Source: Paludibacteraceae bacterium (lineage in GTDB: Bacteria; Bacteroidota; Bacteroidia; Bacteroidales; Paludibacteraceae). Taken from it: a stretch of DNA of 40,101 nucleotides. Below, piece by piece: positions 14,875 through 25,184 of the stretch (position 1 is the first letter of the stretch; every line of letters starts with the position of its first letter). The notes beneath the pieces are model-generated. The model had not been told where the DNA came from. It was given only the letters and a program-made list of their open reading frames with translations, and did no database searches. The stretch lies in the NCBI GenBank assembly GCA_905233375.1, contig CAJOEJ010000019.1:1-40101 (forward strand). Reading direction: 5' to 3'. The position numbers were made by a program, and so were the translations under genes.

Positions 14875-16220
14875 AGAAGATAATTTTTATATTCACCTTA
14901 TTATGCGCGATATGCGCGCACGCGCAGGAACTCCGCACGGACAGTATCGCGGCGGACAGCCTTGGTACTGACTCTATCGATGTCGAGTCGCTGGAACTGG
15001 TTCCGATGGAGATTGTGGACAGCATCGACAGTATCGCTGCGATAGAAGACACGCTCATCGCGCGTCCTATCTACGACACGACCGCCCTGACGGATCTGGA
15101 GTTCCGCACAATGGAATGGTCGTTGCGCTGGCTGGACACGACGGATTGCGTGGTCGTTCATGACACCACTATCCTGCCCGACTCGGTCTATAAAGCGCGT
15201 TTACAGGCAATGGAGTGCATCATCGAGATGCCGTTCAACGAGAGCGTCCGGGCGTTCATCCTACGTTACGTAAGGCGTAATCCGAAGCAGGTGGCACGCA
15301 TGATGCGGATGGGAGAGTACTATTTCCCGCTGTTCGAGGAGACCTTGTGCAAGTACAACCTGCCCTACGAACTCAAATACCTGCCGGTTATTGAATCGGC
15401 GCTGAACCCGACCGCGCGTTCCCACGCAGGAGCGGCAGGTCTATGGCAGTTCATGCCGGCAACGGGCAAGCTGTTCGGACTGGAAGTGAACTCGCTGGTG
15501 GACGAACGGATGGATCCGCTCAAAGCGACAGACGCCGCTTGCCGCTTCCTGAGCAGCATGTACACCCTATACGGCGACTGGAACCTCGTCATTGCCGCCT
15601 ACAACTGCGGTAGCGGCAATGTGAACAAAGCGATCCGGCGGTCAGGCGGCAAGCGCGATTTCTGGTCTATTTATCCGTTCCTGCCCCGCGAGACACGCAA
15701 CTACGTGCCTATTTTCATCGCCGCCAACTATGCGATGTACTACGGTCCGGAACACGGCATCTGCAAAGCGCCTATCGAGAAGACGATGCTGACCGACACG
15801 ATCCGCACCGCACAACGAATGCATCTGCTGCAAGTGAGTGACAACCTGGGAATTGACATCAACGAACTGCGTCGTCTCAATCCGCAATACTCGCGGGACA
15901 TCCTGCCGGGCGGAAAGACCTATACGCTGTGTCTTCCGGCGGAGAAAGCCGGTTTGTTCATCGACCGGCAGGACGCCATTATGGCATACAAAGCGGACAG
16001 CCTGATCAACAACCGCCGCGCGGAGATCGATCTGGCAAAAGTGACATCCATCACCGGTTCGTACCGCGTCAACGGCGTCACCTATTACACGATCAAGAAA
16101 GGCGACACGCTCGGAGGTATTGCCAAGAAATTCCACTGCTCGGTGAAGCAACTCAAGCAATGGAACGGTTTGAAGAACGACAATATCCGCGAAGGCAAGA
16201 AACTAAAGATATGCAAGTAA
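14871..16220 (+). CDS. Membrane-bound lytic murein transglycosylase, MltD-like, with LysM domains
   Basis: A 449-residue periplasmic enzyme that cleaves peptidoglycan glycan strands to 1,6-anhydro ends. The TTG start at 14871 (sharing TTGA with the previous stop) gives the signal peptide KKIIFIFTLLCAICAHAQ. A Ser/Asp/Ile-rich linker leads to the GH23/SLT domain: YLPVIESALNPTARSHAGAA with catalytic Glu175, GLWQFMPATG and AAYNCGSGNVNKAI. A degenerate LysM follows near residue 320 and a clear C-terminal LysM at the end (TYYTIKKGDTLGGIAKKFHC to EGKKLKIC). Part of the ParAB-DUF5683 operon. Confidence 0.93.
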   Translation: MKKIIFIFTLLCAICAHAQELRTDSIAADSLGTDSIDVESLELVPMEIVDSIDSIAAIEDTLIARPIYDTTALTDLEFRTMEWSLRWLDTTDCVVVHDTTILPDSVYKARLQAMECIIEMPFNESVRAFILRYVRRNPKQVARMMRMGEYYFPLFEETLCKYNLPYELKYLPVIESALNPTARSHAGAAGLWQFMPATGKLFGLEVNSLVDERMDPLKATDAACRFLSSMYTLYGDWNLVIAAYNCGSGNVNKAIRRSGGKRDFWSIYPFLPRETRNYVPIFIAANYAMYYGPEHGICKAPIEKTMLTDTIRTAQRMHLLQVSDNLGIDINELRRLNPQYSRDILPGGKTYTLCLPAEKAGLFIDRQDAIMAYKADSLINNRRAEIDLAKVTSITGSYRVNGVTYYTIKKGDTLGGIAKKFHCSVKQLKQWNGLKNDNIREGKKLKICK

Positions 16221-16232
16221 GGAGTGCAGGAA

Positions 16233-16565
16233 ATGGCTGACAACGGGAAGAAATATTACTCGCTGCGCGAGACGGTAGCAGAAACCGGCGTTCCGGCTTC
16301 CACCCTGCGTTATTGGGAGAAGCAGTTTGCCAAACTCAACCCGCGCAAAGACGGACACGGCAACCGCTATTATACGCTGGAGGACCAGGAGCTCATCAAG
16401 CGGATCCGATACATACGCGACGAGCTCAAGATCACGCGTATCGAGGCGATCCGCAAGGAGCTGCGGACGAACGACAAACGGTCGGACGAACGTCAATCCG
16501 CCATGGAAATCCTGCTTCGCATCAAAGAAGAACTTTGTGAAATCCGCAAAATGATAAAACAATGA
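16233..16565 (+). CDS. MerR family transcriptional regulator
   Basis: A 110-residue DNA-binding protein. The winged helix-turn-helix is at the N-terminus: YYSLRETVAETGVPASTLRY, then WEKQFAKLNPRKDGHGNRYY and the following wing, with a helical dimerisation tail (SAMEILLRIKEELCEIRKMI). No effector-binding domain or metal-binding cysteines follow, as in the short MerR proteins common in Bacteroidota. ATG 16233 is preferred over GTG 16224 because AAGGAG (16218-16223) sits 9 nt upstream. The stop overlaps the ATG of the yfhO-like gene. Target genes unknown. Confidence 0.9.
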   Translation: MADNGKKYYSLRETVAETGVPASTLRYWEKQFAKLNPRKDGHGNRYYTLEDQELIKRIRYIRDELKITRIEAIRKELRTNDKRSDERQSAMEILLRIKEELCEIRKMIKQ

Positions 16566-19024
16566 AAATAGATTGGAAAAAATTTGCGCCCTACATGGTG
16601 GCGATCGTCACGTTCCTGGTGATAGCGCTCGTCTATTGTTCGCCCTTATTGAACGGCAGAGTGCTGCAAGCCGGCGATGTGAGCAACTGGAAAGGTGCGG
16701 CACAGGAGGCACTGGAGTACCATTCCCGGACATGCGAAATAACGTGGTGGACCAACTCCATGTTCGGAGGTATGCCTACCTATCAGATCACAGGCAGCAT
16801 GCCGTCCGGCAGATTCAGAAACTCCATAACGAACACCCTGCATCTGGGTTTCAGCCGGGAGAAAGAGGCTATCGGTCTGCTATTCGGATATTTCTTCGGG
16901 TTCTTCCTGATGCTCATTTGCTTCGGAGTCAATCCGTGGCTAAGTATCATCGGGGGACTCGCACTCGGTCTGAGCAGTTACTTCATGCTCATTATTCCCG
17001 CCGGGCATATGACGAAAGCAACCGCGTTAGGACTACTCGGACCTATTATCGGCGGTTTTTACGCCATTATGCGCCGCAAGTACTGGCTGGGTGTACCGTT
17101 AGTTCTGGTGTACGGATTCCTGGGTATCACCTCGCACCCGCAGATGACGTATTACATCGCCATGCTGATCGGAGTGCTTGCTTGCGCCGAGCTGTATGAA
17201 CATATTCGTGACAAACGCTGGGCGGAACTGGGTATCTCGGTCGGCGTCTTAGTGCTATGCGTAGGGCTGATCATGGGTACCCGGTGGAGTTGGATGGAGA
17301 TGAACAACTCCTATCTCAAAGAGACGATGCGCGGCGGGCACAGTGAACTGACCAAACAAACGCAAGATGCGCCCGCTGAAGGTCTGGACATCAAGTATGC
17401 CACCGACTGGAGTTACGGGAAAGGCGAGACGATGACGCTGCTCATCCCGAACTGGGAAGGAGGAGCCAGCGGCTACAACTTGGGCAAAGACTCGCAGCTG
17501 AGCCAGGCGATGCGCAAACAAGGCGTGCCGAAACGCGATGCGGAACAGTTCTGCCAGAGTGCGCCCACCTATCACGGCGAGAAGATGTTCACCAGCGGAG
17601 CCGTGTATGTAGGAGCAGTGATATGCTTCCTGTTCGTATTGGGACTCATCATTGTTCCGGGTCCGTACAAATGGGCGCTGCTCTTTGCCACGCTCATGTC
17701 CGTGTTCCTTGCGTGGGGCAAGAACCTCATGTGGCTCACGGAAGTCTTCTTCAACTACTTCCCGATGTACAACAAGTTCCGCGCCGTGGAGTCGATCCTT
17801 GTGGTAGCGGAGATCACCATGCCGCTACTCGGTTTCTTAGGTCTGCAGCGCATCCTCGACGGCAAGGTGGAATGGCGCAAACTGCGCAACAGTTTGTTCA
17901 TCGCGGGCGGTGTCACCGCAGCGCTGTGTCTGTACGCCGCACTCTTTGCAGGGTCGTTCGACATGACCAGCAGTTACGATGCGCAGTGGAAAGCACAAGT
18001 ACCGCAGTGGTTGTATGACGCCATTCTTGACCAGCGTGTGGCGATGCTCCAAGCCGATGCATGGCGCAGTCTGCTTTTTGTGGCACTGGGTTTCGCGTTA
18101 ACCTTCTGGTTCGCATGGCAGCGCAAGAAAGAAGCGTCGCAGCCCAAATATGCCTATATCCTCTACGCAGGACTGGCTGTGCTGGTACTGGCGGATATGA
18201 TTCCCGTGGACAAACGGTTCTTCAACAACGATAATTTCGTGAAGCCCAAAGACAGCGAAGCATACTTCAAGATGCAACCATGGGAGGAACAGATTCTGCA
18301 GGACAAGAGCCTTGACTACCGCGTACTCAATCTCAACACGAACACGTTCAATGACGCACGAACCAGTTACCGGCTCAAATCCATCGGTGGCTACTCGGCG
18401 GTCAAGTTACGCCGCTACCAGGACCTCATTGACGAGCATATCAGCCAGATGAACTGGAACGTGCTCAACATGCTCAATACGAAGTATATCATCACGCGTC
18501 AGGGTGTTTACCCGAATCCCGATGCGATGGGCAATGCGTGGTTCGTCCATGAGGTTCAGTTCGTTCCGACACCGGATGACGAGAGTGCGGCGCTGAAGAC
18601 ACTCGACCTGCGCAAAACGGCTGTTGCCGACGAGCGGTTCCGCAAAGTGCTGACCTGTGCGCCGCAACCTGATGCAGAGGACGAGATCGTACTGATGGAT
18701 TACCAACCAAACAAGCTCACCTATACGACGAAAGCGGCGAGCGACCGTGTAGCCGTCTTCTCGGAGATATACTACCCCGAAGAATGGCATTTATACATCG
18801 ACGGGAAAGAGGCTCCTCTCGGACGCGCCAACTACGTACTCCGTGCCGCGGTCATTCCTGCCGGCGAGCATATTGTCATGATGGAATTTGTACCCAAGGC
18901 ATTGGGATTGGACAAGTGGAGTCTGATCATCTCCATTATCCTGCTCGTGCTGAGTGCCTTGCTGCTCTTTTACCCTTTATACCGTAACCGTATATGCAAA
19001 ACCGGCTCATTGACAAACTGCTGA
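16562..19024 (+). CDS. YfhO family integral membrane protein
   Basis: An 820-residue polytopic membrane protein. The first helix is YMVAIVTFLVIALVYCSPLL; the family loop TWWTNSMFGGMPTYQITG follows, with about a dozen hydrophobic segments (for example LLFGYFFGFFLMLICFG, VYVGAVICFLFVLGLIIV) and a large soluble stretch from about 555 to 790 before a last helix (WSLIISIILLVLSALLLFYP). YfhO proteins are GT-C-like and implicated in glycosylating wall or surface polymers. It precedes gtrA and a FAD protein with overlapping reading frames, which supports a lipid-linked sugar-transfer module (inference). Start is by ATGA overlap with the MerR gene. Confidence 0.92.
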   Translation: MKIDWKKFAPYMVAIVTFLVIALVYCSPLLNGRVLQAGDVSNWKGAAQEALEYHSRTCEITWWTNSMFGGMPTYQITGSMPSGRFRNSITNTLHLGFSREKEAIGLLFGYFFGFFLMLICFGVNPWLSIIGGLALGLSSYFMLIIPAGHMTKATALGLLGPIIGGFYAIMRRKYWLGVPLVLVYGFLGITSHPQMTYYIAMLIGVLACAELYEHIRDKRWAELGISVGVLVLCVGLIMGTRWSWMEMNNSYLKETMRGGHSELTKQTQDAPAEGLDIKYATDWSYGKGETMTLLIPNWEGGASGYNLGKDSQLSQAMRKQGVPKRDAEQFCQSAPTYHGEKMFTSGAVYVGAVICFLFVLGLIIVPGPYKWALLFATLMSVFLAWGKNLMWLTEVFFNYFPMYNKFRAVESILVVAEITMPLLGFLGLQRILDGKVEWRKLRNSLFIAGGVTAALCLYAALFAGSFDMTSSYDAQWKAQVPQWLYDAILDQRVAMLQADAWRSLLFVALGFALTFWFAWQRKKEASQPKYAYILYAGLAVLVLADMIPVDKRFFNNDNFVKPKDSEAYFKMQPWEEQILQDKSLDYRVLNLNTNTFNDARTSYRLKSIGGYSAVKLRRYQDLIDEHISQMNWNVLNMLNTKYIITRQGVYPNPDAMGNAWFVHEVQFVPTPDDESAALKTLDLRKTAVADERFRKVLTCAPQPDAEDEIVLMDYQPNKLTYTTKAASDRVAVFSEIYYPEEWHLYIDGKEAPLGRANYVLRAAVIPAGEHIVMMEFVPKALGLDKWSLIISIILLVLSALLLFYPLYRNRICKTGSLTNC

Positions 19025-19425
19025 CATCGCAAGACACCTTCTTCCAACTGATCCGCTACGGATTCGTCGGGGGAGTGGCGTTCGTGGCTGATTACGGCTC
19101 GCTCTATGCGTTCACCGAATGGCTGGGAGTGCAGTACCTCGTGTCCGCGGCATTCGCATTCCTCATCGGTCTGACGGTGAACTATATCCTGAGCAACCTC
19201 ATCGTTTTTTCCACTCACCGCATTGAGAACCGCTGGGTGGAGTTCGCCATTTTTGCCATCATCGGCGTAATCGGACTGGGGTTGAACGAACTGATTATGT
19301 ATTGCGCGTGCGAGTTAATCGGGTGGCATTACATGATATCCAAACTATTATCCACGGCATTGGTGTTCTTCTGGAATTTCTTTGCCCGCAAACTAACGCT
19401 CTTTTATAAACATACAAATCAATGA
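18994..19425 (+). CDS. GtrA family membrane protein (lipid-linked sugar flippase-like)
   Basis: A 143-residue protein with four transmembrane helices: [60 protein letters not shown], and [20 protein letters not shown]. These match GtrA, thought to flip or support transfer of undecaprenyl-phosphate-linked sugars. It overlaps the yfhO-like gene by 31 nt and its stop overlaps the ATG of the FAD gene, so the three are co-translated. No glycosyltransferase of the GtrB type is next to it, so a partner would be elsewhere. Confidence 0.92.
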   Translation: MQNRLIDKLLTSQDTFFQLIRYGFVGGVAFVADYGSLYAFTEWLGVQYLVSAAFAFLIGLTVNYILSNLIVFSTHRIENRWVEFAIFAIIGVIGLGLNELIMYCACELIGWHYMISKLLSTALVFFWNFFARKLTLFYKHTNQ

Positions 19426-20984
19426 AAACGGCTATTATCATCGGCGCAGGTCCGGCTGGTTTGACCGCAGCGACGGAGTTACTGCAACGGACGGATATTC
19501 ATCCTGTCGTTCTGGAAGCGACATCCCAGATCGGCGGCATTTCACAAACCGTCAACTACAAAGGAAACCGGATGGATATAGGCGGTCACCGTTTCTTCTC
19601 CAAGAATGAACGTGTGACACAATGGTGGCAGGACCTGATGCCTATGCAGGGTGCTCCGGCTCTGGATGATATCTTGTTAGGGAAAGACAAACCGCTTGCC
19701 CAAGATGGTCCCGATCCGGAGAAAGCAGACTGCGTCATGCTGACCCGCGAGCGTGTCTCGCGAATCTTCTTCCTGCGCAAGTTCTTTGATTATCCCATCT
19801 CCGTCAAATGGGCTACTTTCGCCGGCTTGGGGTTGAAGAACACGTTCCGCGCCGGATGGGGATACATGAAAGCCGTATTCCACAAACTGCCGGAGACCTC
19901 TCTGGAGAACTTCTATATCAACCGTTTCGGCAGACCGCTCTACGAGATGTTCTTCGAGGATTACACGACCAAAGTGTGGGGCGTTCATCCGTCCAGGATA
20001 GGCGCCGACTGGGGCGCACAACGCGTGAAAGGACTTTCCATCTTCGCGTTGCTCAAAGACGTCCTGACCCGTCCGTTCCGCCAAGCGGACAAGAACCAGA
20101 AGAATGTCGAGACATCGCTCATCGAGCAGTTTGTTTATCCCAAATACGGTCCGGGACAGTTATGGACTTTAGCCGCCGAACGGGTACAGAAACTGGGCGG
20201 CGAGGTACTCATGGAGCATGAGGTGACCGGCATTCAGGTTCAGAACAACCAGGTGACCGCCGTGGAGGTGAAGACACCGGAAGGCAAGCGCACGATCCCT
20301 TGCGATTACTGCTTCTCTTCGATGCCGGTTCGTGACCTGATCGCGGCGCTCAAGGGCATTGACGTGCCTTCCCATGTCGCCAAGACCGCCGAAGAACTGC
20401 CCTATCGGGACTTCATCACCGTAGGTGTGCTGGCGAAGAAACTGCGCATAACGAACGGCACGACGATCCACACATGGCAGAACCGGGTACCCGACACATG
20501 GATATACGTGCAGGAAAGAGATGTCAAAGTGGGACGGTTGCAGATTTTCAACAACTGGTCGCCGTATATGGTCGCCGACTACAGGAACACCGTTTTTGTC
20601 GGAATGGAATATTTCTGCAATGAAGGCGACGCGTTATGGCAGATGTCAGAAGAGGACTTCACCCGCATGGCGGTAAAAGAACTCGCCAAGATAGACGTGG
20701 TGAACCCGGAAGACGTGATGGATGTGACGCAGGTCAAGATCCGCAAAGCCTATCCGGCTTATTTCGGTTCGTACAAAGACCTGCCTGCTGTACGGGAGTT
20801 CCTCGACACGGTTCCCAACCTGTGGTGTATAGGACGCAACGGGCAACACCGCTATAACAACATGGACCACTCGATGCTCACGGCCATGGAAGCGGTGGAC
20901 AATATAGCAGCAGGCAAAACCGACAAGCAAAATGTATGGAACGTAAACACAGAAACGGAGTATCATGAAGAGAAAAACAAATAA
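19422..20984 (+). CDS. FAD-dependent oxidoreductase related to UDP-galactopyranose mutase/amine oxidase
   Basis: A 520-residue flavoprotein. The N-terminal FAD-binding motif is [17 protein letters not shown] followed by [16 protein letters not shown] and [14 protein letters not shown], a pattern shared with UDP-galactopyranose mutase-like and protoporphyrinogen-oxidase-like proteins. C-terminal segment [20 protein letters not shown] contacts FAD in that group. Cytoplasmic. Its place in a YfhO-GtrA-FAD-membrane protein series suggests a step in making a surface glycan or its lipid carrier sugar; the substrate cannot be read from the sequence. It overlaps the next gene by 20 nt. Confidence 0.87.
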   Translation: MKTAIIIGAGPAGLTAATELLQRTDIHPVVLEATSQIGGISQTVNYKGNRMDIGGHRFFSKNERVTQWWQDLMPMQGAPALDDILLGKDKPLAQDGPDPEKADCVMLTRERVSRIFFLRKFFDYPISVKWATFAGLGLKNTFRAGWGYMKAVFHKLPETSLENFYINRFGRPLYEMFFEDYTTKVWGVHPSRIGADWGAQRVKGLSIFALLKDVLTRPFRQADKNQKNVETSLIEQFVYPKYGPGQLWTLAAERVQKLGGEVLMEHEVTGIQVQNNQVTAVEVKTPEGKRTIPCDYCFSSMPVRDLIAALKGIDVPSHVAKTAEELPYRDFITVGVLAKKLRITNGTTIHTWQNRVPDTWIYVQERDVKVGRLQIFNNWSPYMVADYRNTVFVGMEYFCNEGDALWQMSEEDFTRMAVKELAKIDVVNPEDVMDVTQVKIRKAYPAYFGSYKDLPAVREFLDTVPNLWCIGRNGQHRYNNMDHSMLTAMEAVDNIAAGKTDKQNVWNVNTETEYHEEKNK

Positions 20985-22455
20985 TAAACCCGCTCCCGCC
21001 CCGACACGCGACACCTATTGGCAATTTCTGTTCCGGAAACCGCAATGGGCGGATTGGCTGGCTATTATCGCATCGTGCATTGTCGGATTCATCTTTATCC
21101 GGGTTTGCTACCCCACTCCGGCGACCTACTCGGACGCGTTCAGTTATGTAGCCGCAGCGGAATCGGACCAGTTCAGCATCTACCGGCCATTCGGCTACTC
21201 GGCGTTCCTGCAGATCGTGCATTTTTTCTCGCATCATGTGCAAGCCGTCCTTATCGCCCAATGGACAGTGTACGCCCTTTCGCTCGGACTCTTTCTGTTA
21301 GCCGTCAAACGCTATTACCCGATAGGCAAGAACTGGCTGCGCATCACCCTGGAGGTGGTCATTACCCTTGCTCCGGCGGTGGTGTATATGCTGAATGCCA
21401 TCATGTCGGACGGACTCTTCTGCTGCCTGATACTTATTATGCTGGCGATGCTGCTCGTGCTCATTTATGACCACTCGTGGCTGGCGGCGGGCATCTATCT
21501 CGCGGCGTTCTTCGGATGTCTGTTTGTGCGTTATTCGGCGATGTTCTTCCCCATTGCCTTTATCCCGGTACTCGTCTTCGCAGGCAAACCGGTACAACGG
21601 TGGGTAACGATAGGTCTCACTTGCGCCCTCTTTGGGATATTCTATCATAATATCACCCATAATATGCACGAAGTGATTCACCGCTCGCAATTCTCAACGG
21701 GCTTTGACGGATGGCAATTAGCCAGCAACGCCATGCATGTGCTGCCCTATATAGACGATGAGCAGCAACCGGAGGACAAGCGTGTCCGCGACTTGCATCA
21801 GTTCGTGCAACCCTATTTCAATGACCTGATTATTGAACGGACAGACAGCGGAAGACATGTAACCGCGGCGTTCATATGGCAGTCCCATTTCCCGCTCAAA
21901 CAATATATGTTCCGATATATGCAGACCAACAAAGTCCCGTACCCCGTTGCATGGGCACGCCTGGGCGGAGGGCTGTATTCGGACTACGGCAAATGGCTTA
22001 TCTTCCATTACCCTGACCTTTTCTGGAAATACTATCTGGGTTTGAATATCAAAGGTGTCTTCTATCCCGCCGATCTGGAAATGGTGGGACATTATCTGGA
22101 TATTCCGCAGGACCAGAAAGTCATGCAGTCATGGTTCGGGATGGACCTGAACAACCTGCCTCCCGTGCGTTATCCGGTGTATGAGAATCACCTGAAAAAG
22201 ATACTGCCGTGGACCGAACTGGTCACATGGATACTCTTTGCCGGAGCCTTTGTGCTGATTATTCTCCGGCGCCGGACGCTGCTCAATACGCGTGAACAGA
22301 AACTGGCGTTCGCATTGCTCTTTGTCTTCGGATTTGTCTATTATGGAACCACGGCGTTCGCTGCCCCTATAGTCATCCGTTACTGGCTGCCGATGACGGC
22401 GGTCAAGCTGGCGTTTGTGTGGATGCTGTTAAGCCGCGGCTTACGTTCCGCCTGA
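20965..22455 (+). CDS. Polytopic membrane protein, GT-C/GT39-like
   Basis: A 496-residue integral membrane protein with about ten hydrophobic segments ([58 protein letters not shown] and others). The short acidic loop after the first helix ([14 protein letters not shown]) recalls the Asp-containing first loop of GT-C glycosyltransferases such as ArnT/PMT, but I see no diagnostic signature. It ends the rightward operon that began near 11653. Its last 53 nt overlap the 3' end of the opposing GT2 gene, and no terminator separates the two. Confidence 0.78.
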   Translation: MKRKTNNKPAPAPTRDTYWQFLFRKPQWADWLAIIASCIVGFIFIRVCYPTPATYSDAFSYVAAAESDQFSIYRPFGYSAFLQIVHFFSHHVQAVLIAQWTVYALSLGLFLLAVKRYYPIGKNWLRITLEVVITLAPAVVYMLNAIMSDGLFCCLILIMLAMLLVLIYDHSWLAAGIYLAAFFGCLFVRYSAMFFPIAFIPVLVFAGKPVQRWVTIGLTCALFGIFYHNITHNMHEVIHRSQFSTGFDGWQLASNAMHVLPYIDDEQQPEDKRVRDLHQFVQPYFNDLIIERTDSGRHVTAAFIWQSHFPLKQYMFRYMQTNKVPYPVAWARLGGGLYSDYGKWLIFHYPDLFWKYYLGLNIKGVFYPADLEMVGHYLDIPQDQKVMQSWFGMDLNNLPPVRYPVYENHLKKILPWTELVTWILFAGAFVLIILRRRTLLNTREQKLAFALLFVFGFVYYGTTAFAAPIVIRYWLPMTAVKLAFVWMLLSRGLRSA

Positions 22456-23323
22456 AAAGAACCAGTTTCCAACCTTTCATCGGGTGGAGACTTATAGTAT
22501 ATAGACATAGCAACACCAATGTCCCACACCATTTGACCGCCTCCTTTGCGAGGCGGTTAATGTATTTGCCCCTGCTAATCGCCAGGGTGCGTTGCCGCTC
22601 GCTCTGACCGATCTGGAGCGTCAGGCGGTCAAAATAATCGCGCTCTAACTTCTTCTGCGGGATAATATGATGCAAAATCATCTTCGGCAGATACATGAAC
22701 CGCATTCCTTGCGATTTCATCTTGTCGAAGATATCCTTCTCCTCGGAGCCCATGAGACCGTTCCCTTTGCGTCCCAACGCGGTATTAAACAGCCCCACCT
22801 GCTCAAAGACCTTCGAGCGGTATGCCGCATTACCTCCGCCGGGATAACGCTCCCCGGGGAACGGACGCTCGGCATCGCCGAAATACAAATATCCGCACAA
22901 CAACTCCTTGGTGTAACGCGTCATCCATTCCGGCTCTTCGGTATCTTCGTAAAGCGGGATAATAGGTCCGCCGACCGCATCTATATCCTCGTGCGCGTAC
23001 ATATATTCCGTAATCGTCCGCAGATACCATGTATCCACCAGCGCATCGTCATCCACATATACCATCAGGTCGCCTTTCGCCTCCTTGATTCCCTTGTTCC
23101 GCGCCGCCGAGAGTCCCTGCTCAGGTTCCACGACATAACGGAAAGACACGTCCCGGTGAGTACTCGCAAAAGCCTCGCATATCTCGTGCGTGTTATCCGT
23201 GCAGTTGTTATCCACGAGCACGATCTCATACCCGCTCTTCTCCAGATCATTCGCCGCGATGCTCTCCAGCAACGGCCCGATATACTTCGCCCTGTTGTAT
23301 GTACAAATAATGACTGTTAACAT
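22403..23323 (-). CDS. Glycosyltransferase family 2
   Basis: A 306-residue GT-A glycosyltransferase. Nucleotide-sugar motifs: MLTVIICTYNRAKYIGPLLE at the start, VLVDNNCTDNTHEI, and the DxD-type VYVDDDALVD. A C-terminal hydrophobic stretch (WCGTLVLLCLYTISLHP) may anchor it to the membrane. ATG 23323 is preferred over 23347 because AGGAG lies 7 nt upstream of it. It overlaps the acyltransferase stop by 7 nt. Its composition is GC-rich like the flanking chromosome, unlike the next four genes upstream, so the AT-rich segment starts at its 5' boundary. The 3' end runs 53 nt into the convergent membrane-protein gene. Confidence 0.9.
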   Translation of the reverse strand: MLTVIICTYNRAKYIGPLLESIAANDLEKSGYEIVLVDNNCTDNTHEICEAFASTHRDVSFRYVVEPEQGLSAARNKGIKEAKGDLMVYVDDDALVDTWYLRTITEYMYAHEDIDAVGGPIIPLYEDTEEPEWMTRYTKELLCGYLYFGDAERPFPGERYPGGGNAAYRSKVFEQVGLFNTALGRKGNGLMGSEEKDIFDKMKSQGMRFMYLPKMILHHIIPQKKLERDYFDRLTLQIGQSERQRTLAISRGKYINRLAKEAVKWCGTLVLLCLYTISLHPMKGWKLVLFRRNVSRGLTASTQTPA

Positions 23324-24300
23324 AATTTTTCTCCTATTATCCAACAAAGTTTGGGGTGCTTGAACAAATAAGTCATTGCACTACATACGAAAATAACACC
23401 TATCCAATAAATAGAAAGATTCATATAAGCAGGCAGAGTTGCCTCTTTTAGCCAATAAGTATATAACGCCTCATATACTAACGCATGAGTACACAAAAAG
23501 GTCATGGAATTTTGTCCTAACCATGAAAGAACAGGCATAGAAGGAAGATACTGCCCTAAGAAATTGATAGCCACACACGCGCACACACAATTGAACATCC
23601 ATATGGGATGAATACCGAATACCGTCGTATTAAAACTAAAATCAATTAGATGCCACCCGAATATACTCATCCAAATATAAGTTCCTGTTAAAATGCACAC
23701 ACTTACTATTCCGACACGTTTTTCGTATTGTACATCTCGCAATAAATAGCCCAAGCCATAAAAGAATATACCTAAAGCCACGTTGGAAATCGTTCTCGGG
23801 CGAATAGAATAGTGATTCCCAATTATCGCGATGACAAAACAGAATATAATCGTCGTTATTTGCGCCCATTTTTTGCCTTGTGTACATTGGAATATTACAC
23901 GAACAAAGAAAAGTGACAACAGGAACCATAGTGCTCCATTCCCTTCTACTCGTCCAATAGCAAACACTTGACGAACCGGCCACCACCAAAATTGCCACTC
24001 ATTTATAGAAAGACCCAGATCCGGAGCTCCAAACAGGAAATAACCGATTGTAGAAAATAACACAAATGGTACCAACAAACGTTTGGCACTACTAATTACA
24101 ACTTCTTTGATACTCCTATCTGGTCGGTAGAATATTCCTGCCTTAAAGAAGAAATAGGCCATATAGAAATACAACATCTCATAGGGAATCATGTGTATCC
24201 GCGATTCCATTAAGCCACACATTCCGCATACATGATGATGCATCATGAAGAGCAACATCACAGCAGATAAGATATCATAGTATGCTATACGCCTTTGCAT
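23317..24300 (-). CDS. Membrane acyltransferase (acyltransferase_3 family)
   Basis: A 327-residue integral membrane protein with about ten helices that likely O-acylates a surface sugar. Family motifs are RIAYYDILSAVMLLFMMHHH at the N-terminus (the D and the H are typical active-site positions of this family) and PYEMLYFYMAYFFFKAGIFY. AT-rich compared with neighbours. The start overlaps the stop of the Caps_synth gene by 16 nt, and its own stop overlaps the GT2 ATG, so it belongs to the capsule operon. Confidence 0.88.
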   Translation of the reverse strand: MQRRIAYYDILSAVMLLFMMHHHVCGMCGLMESRIHMIPYEMLYFYMAYFFFKAGIFYRPDRSIKEVVISSAKRLLVPFVLFSTIGYFLFGAPDLGLSINEWQFWWWPVRQVFAIGRVEGNGALWFLLSLFFVRVIFQCTQGKKWAQITTIIFCFVIAIIGNHYSIRPRTISNVALGIFFYGLGYLLRDVQYEKRVGIVSVCILTGTYIWMSIFGWHLIDFSFNTTVFGIHPIWMFNCVCACVAINFLGQYLPSMPVLSWLGQNSMTFLCTHALVYEALYTYWLKEATLPAYMNLSIYWIGVIFVCSAMTYLFKHPKLCWIIGEKLC

Positions 24301-25184
24301 GGCTTGTTCCCGTTTATCAGCACATCATAAAACGTGCCCTTGCTCTCTGTGTCTATTCCAAACTCGGCAAACTTATAAGTCAGTTTATGCACTCCGGAAA
24401 TAGCGCATATATCTTTCCACCGTTCCTCGGAATAAGGAAACGACAAATCATGCCGTAACACATCTATTGTATAGCAAGGCACATAAGGCACTGACTTCCA
24501 CATATCCGATACTTCTTTTGAACTATGCACACATATCGTCCACATCAAATGAAACAAACTATACGACACTAATTTGTTCTCTTTCTGCCAATAAGCGAAC
24601 AATAAGTTCAAAACACCCGTAATAATCGGATGATTCTTGTCGCCACTTAAAAAGCAATTGGCAAGCTCAACTTGTCCCTGATAAATAGGCTGATAACAAA
24701 ACAACGGACTATCCGTAATATACCTTGGTAAAGCGGCTGTAAGCAATATCGTTGAATCAATCCACACACCTCCATATTTCTGCAAAAGCATCAATCGGAC
24801 GATGTCACTATAATGCGCATGAGGAATGATACCAGCCTGATACTTCTGCTCTATAAAGTCAGGAACGGAAACATATTCGCTAATCGTTTTTTTGTCTAAT
24901 ACAACCACCTTGTAACCATTAGCATGTTGACGTATAGAATACAAGCATTTTTTTACAATCATCGGTGCAGTCTTTTCTCCCTGCACCCAACAAGTCCATA
25001 TTATCTTCTCCTTCGGCAATATAGGTTCATCCGGTTCTTTTAAGCACGCCCATTTATAACGCAGCAAATACTCATAAGCCCCATTTCGCGCACATATATT
25101 TTTCGCATCTTCAGACAGAAACAAAGTATGCTTTAGCTTCTTCAAAGCACAGGCTATTCCAATTTGACGTAACCGTTTTAACAT
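24285..25184 (-). CDS. Capsular polysaccharide synthesis transferase (Caps_synth / GT32-like)
   Basis: A 299-residue glycosyltransferase-like enzyme. The motifs are IIWTCWVQGEKTAPMIVKKC near the start, then HYSDIVRLMLLQKYGGVWID with STILLT; GGVWIDST is the variant DxD found in Caps_synth proteins. Start 25184 is preferred over the upstream ATG because AAAGGAAAAGG precedes it and it overlaps the TagF-like stop by 7 nt (TTATGTTAA). It probably adds a sugar to the ribitol-phosphate capsule unit; donor and acceptor are unknown. Confidence 0.85.
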   Translation of the reverse strand: MLKRLRQIGIACALKKLKHTLFLSEDAKNICARNGAYEYLLRYKWACLKEPDEPILPKEKIIWTCWVQGEKTAPMIVKKCLYSIRQHANGYKVVVLDKKTISEYVSVPDFIEQKYQAGIIPHAHYSDIVRLMLLQKYGGVWIDSTILLTAALPRYITDSPLFCYQPIYQGQVELANCFLSGDKNHPIITGVLNLLFAYWQKENKLVSYSLFHLMWTICVHSSKEVSDMWKSVPYVPCYTIDVLRHDLSFPYSEERWKDICAISGVHKLTYKFAEFGIDTESKGTFYDVLINGNKPCKGV

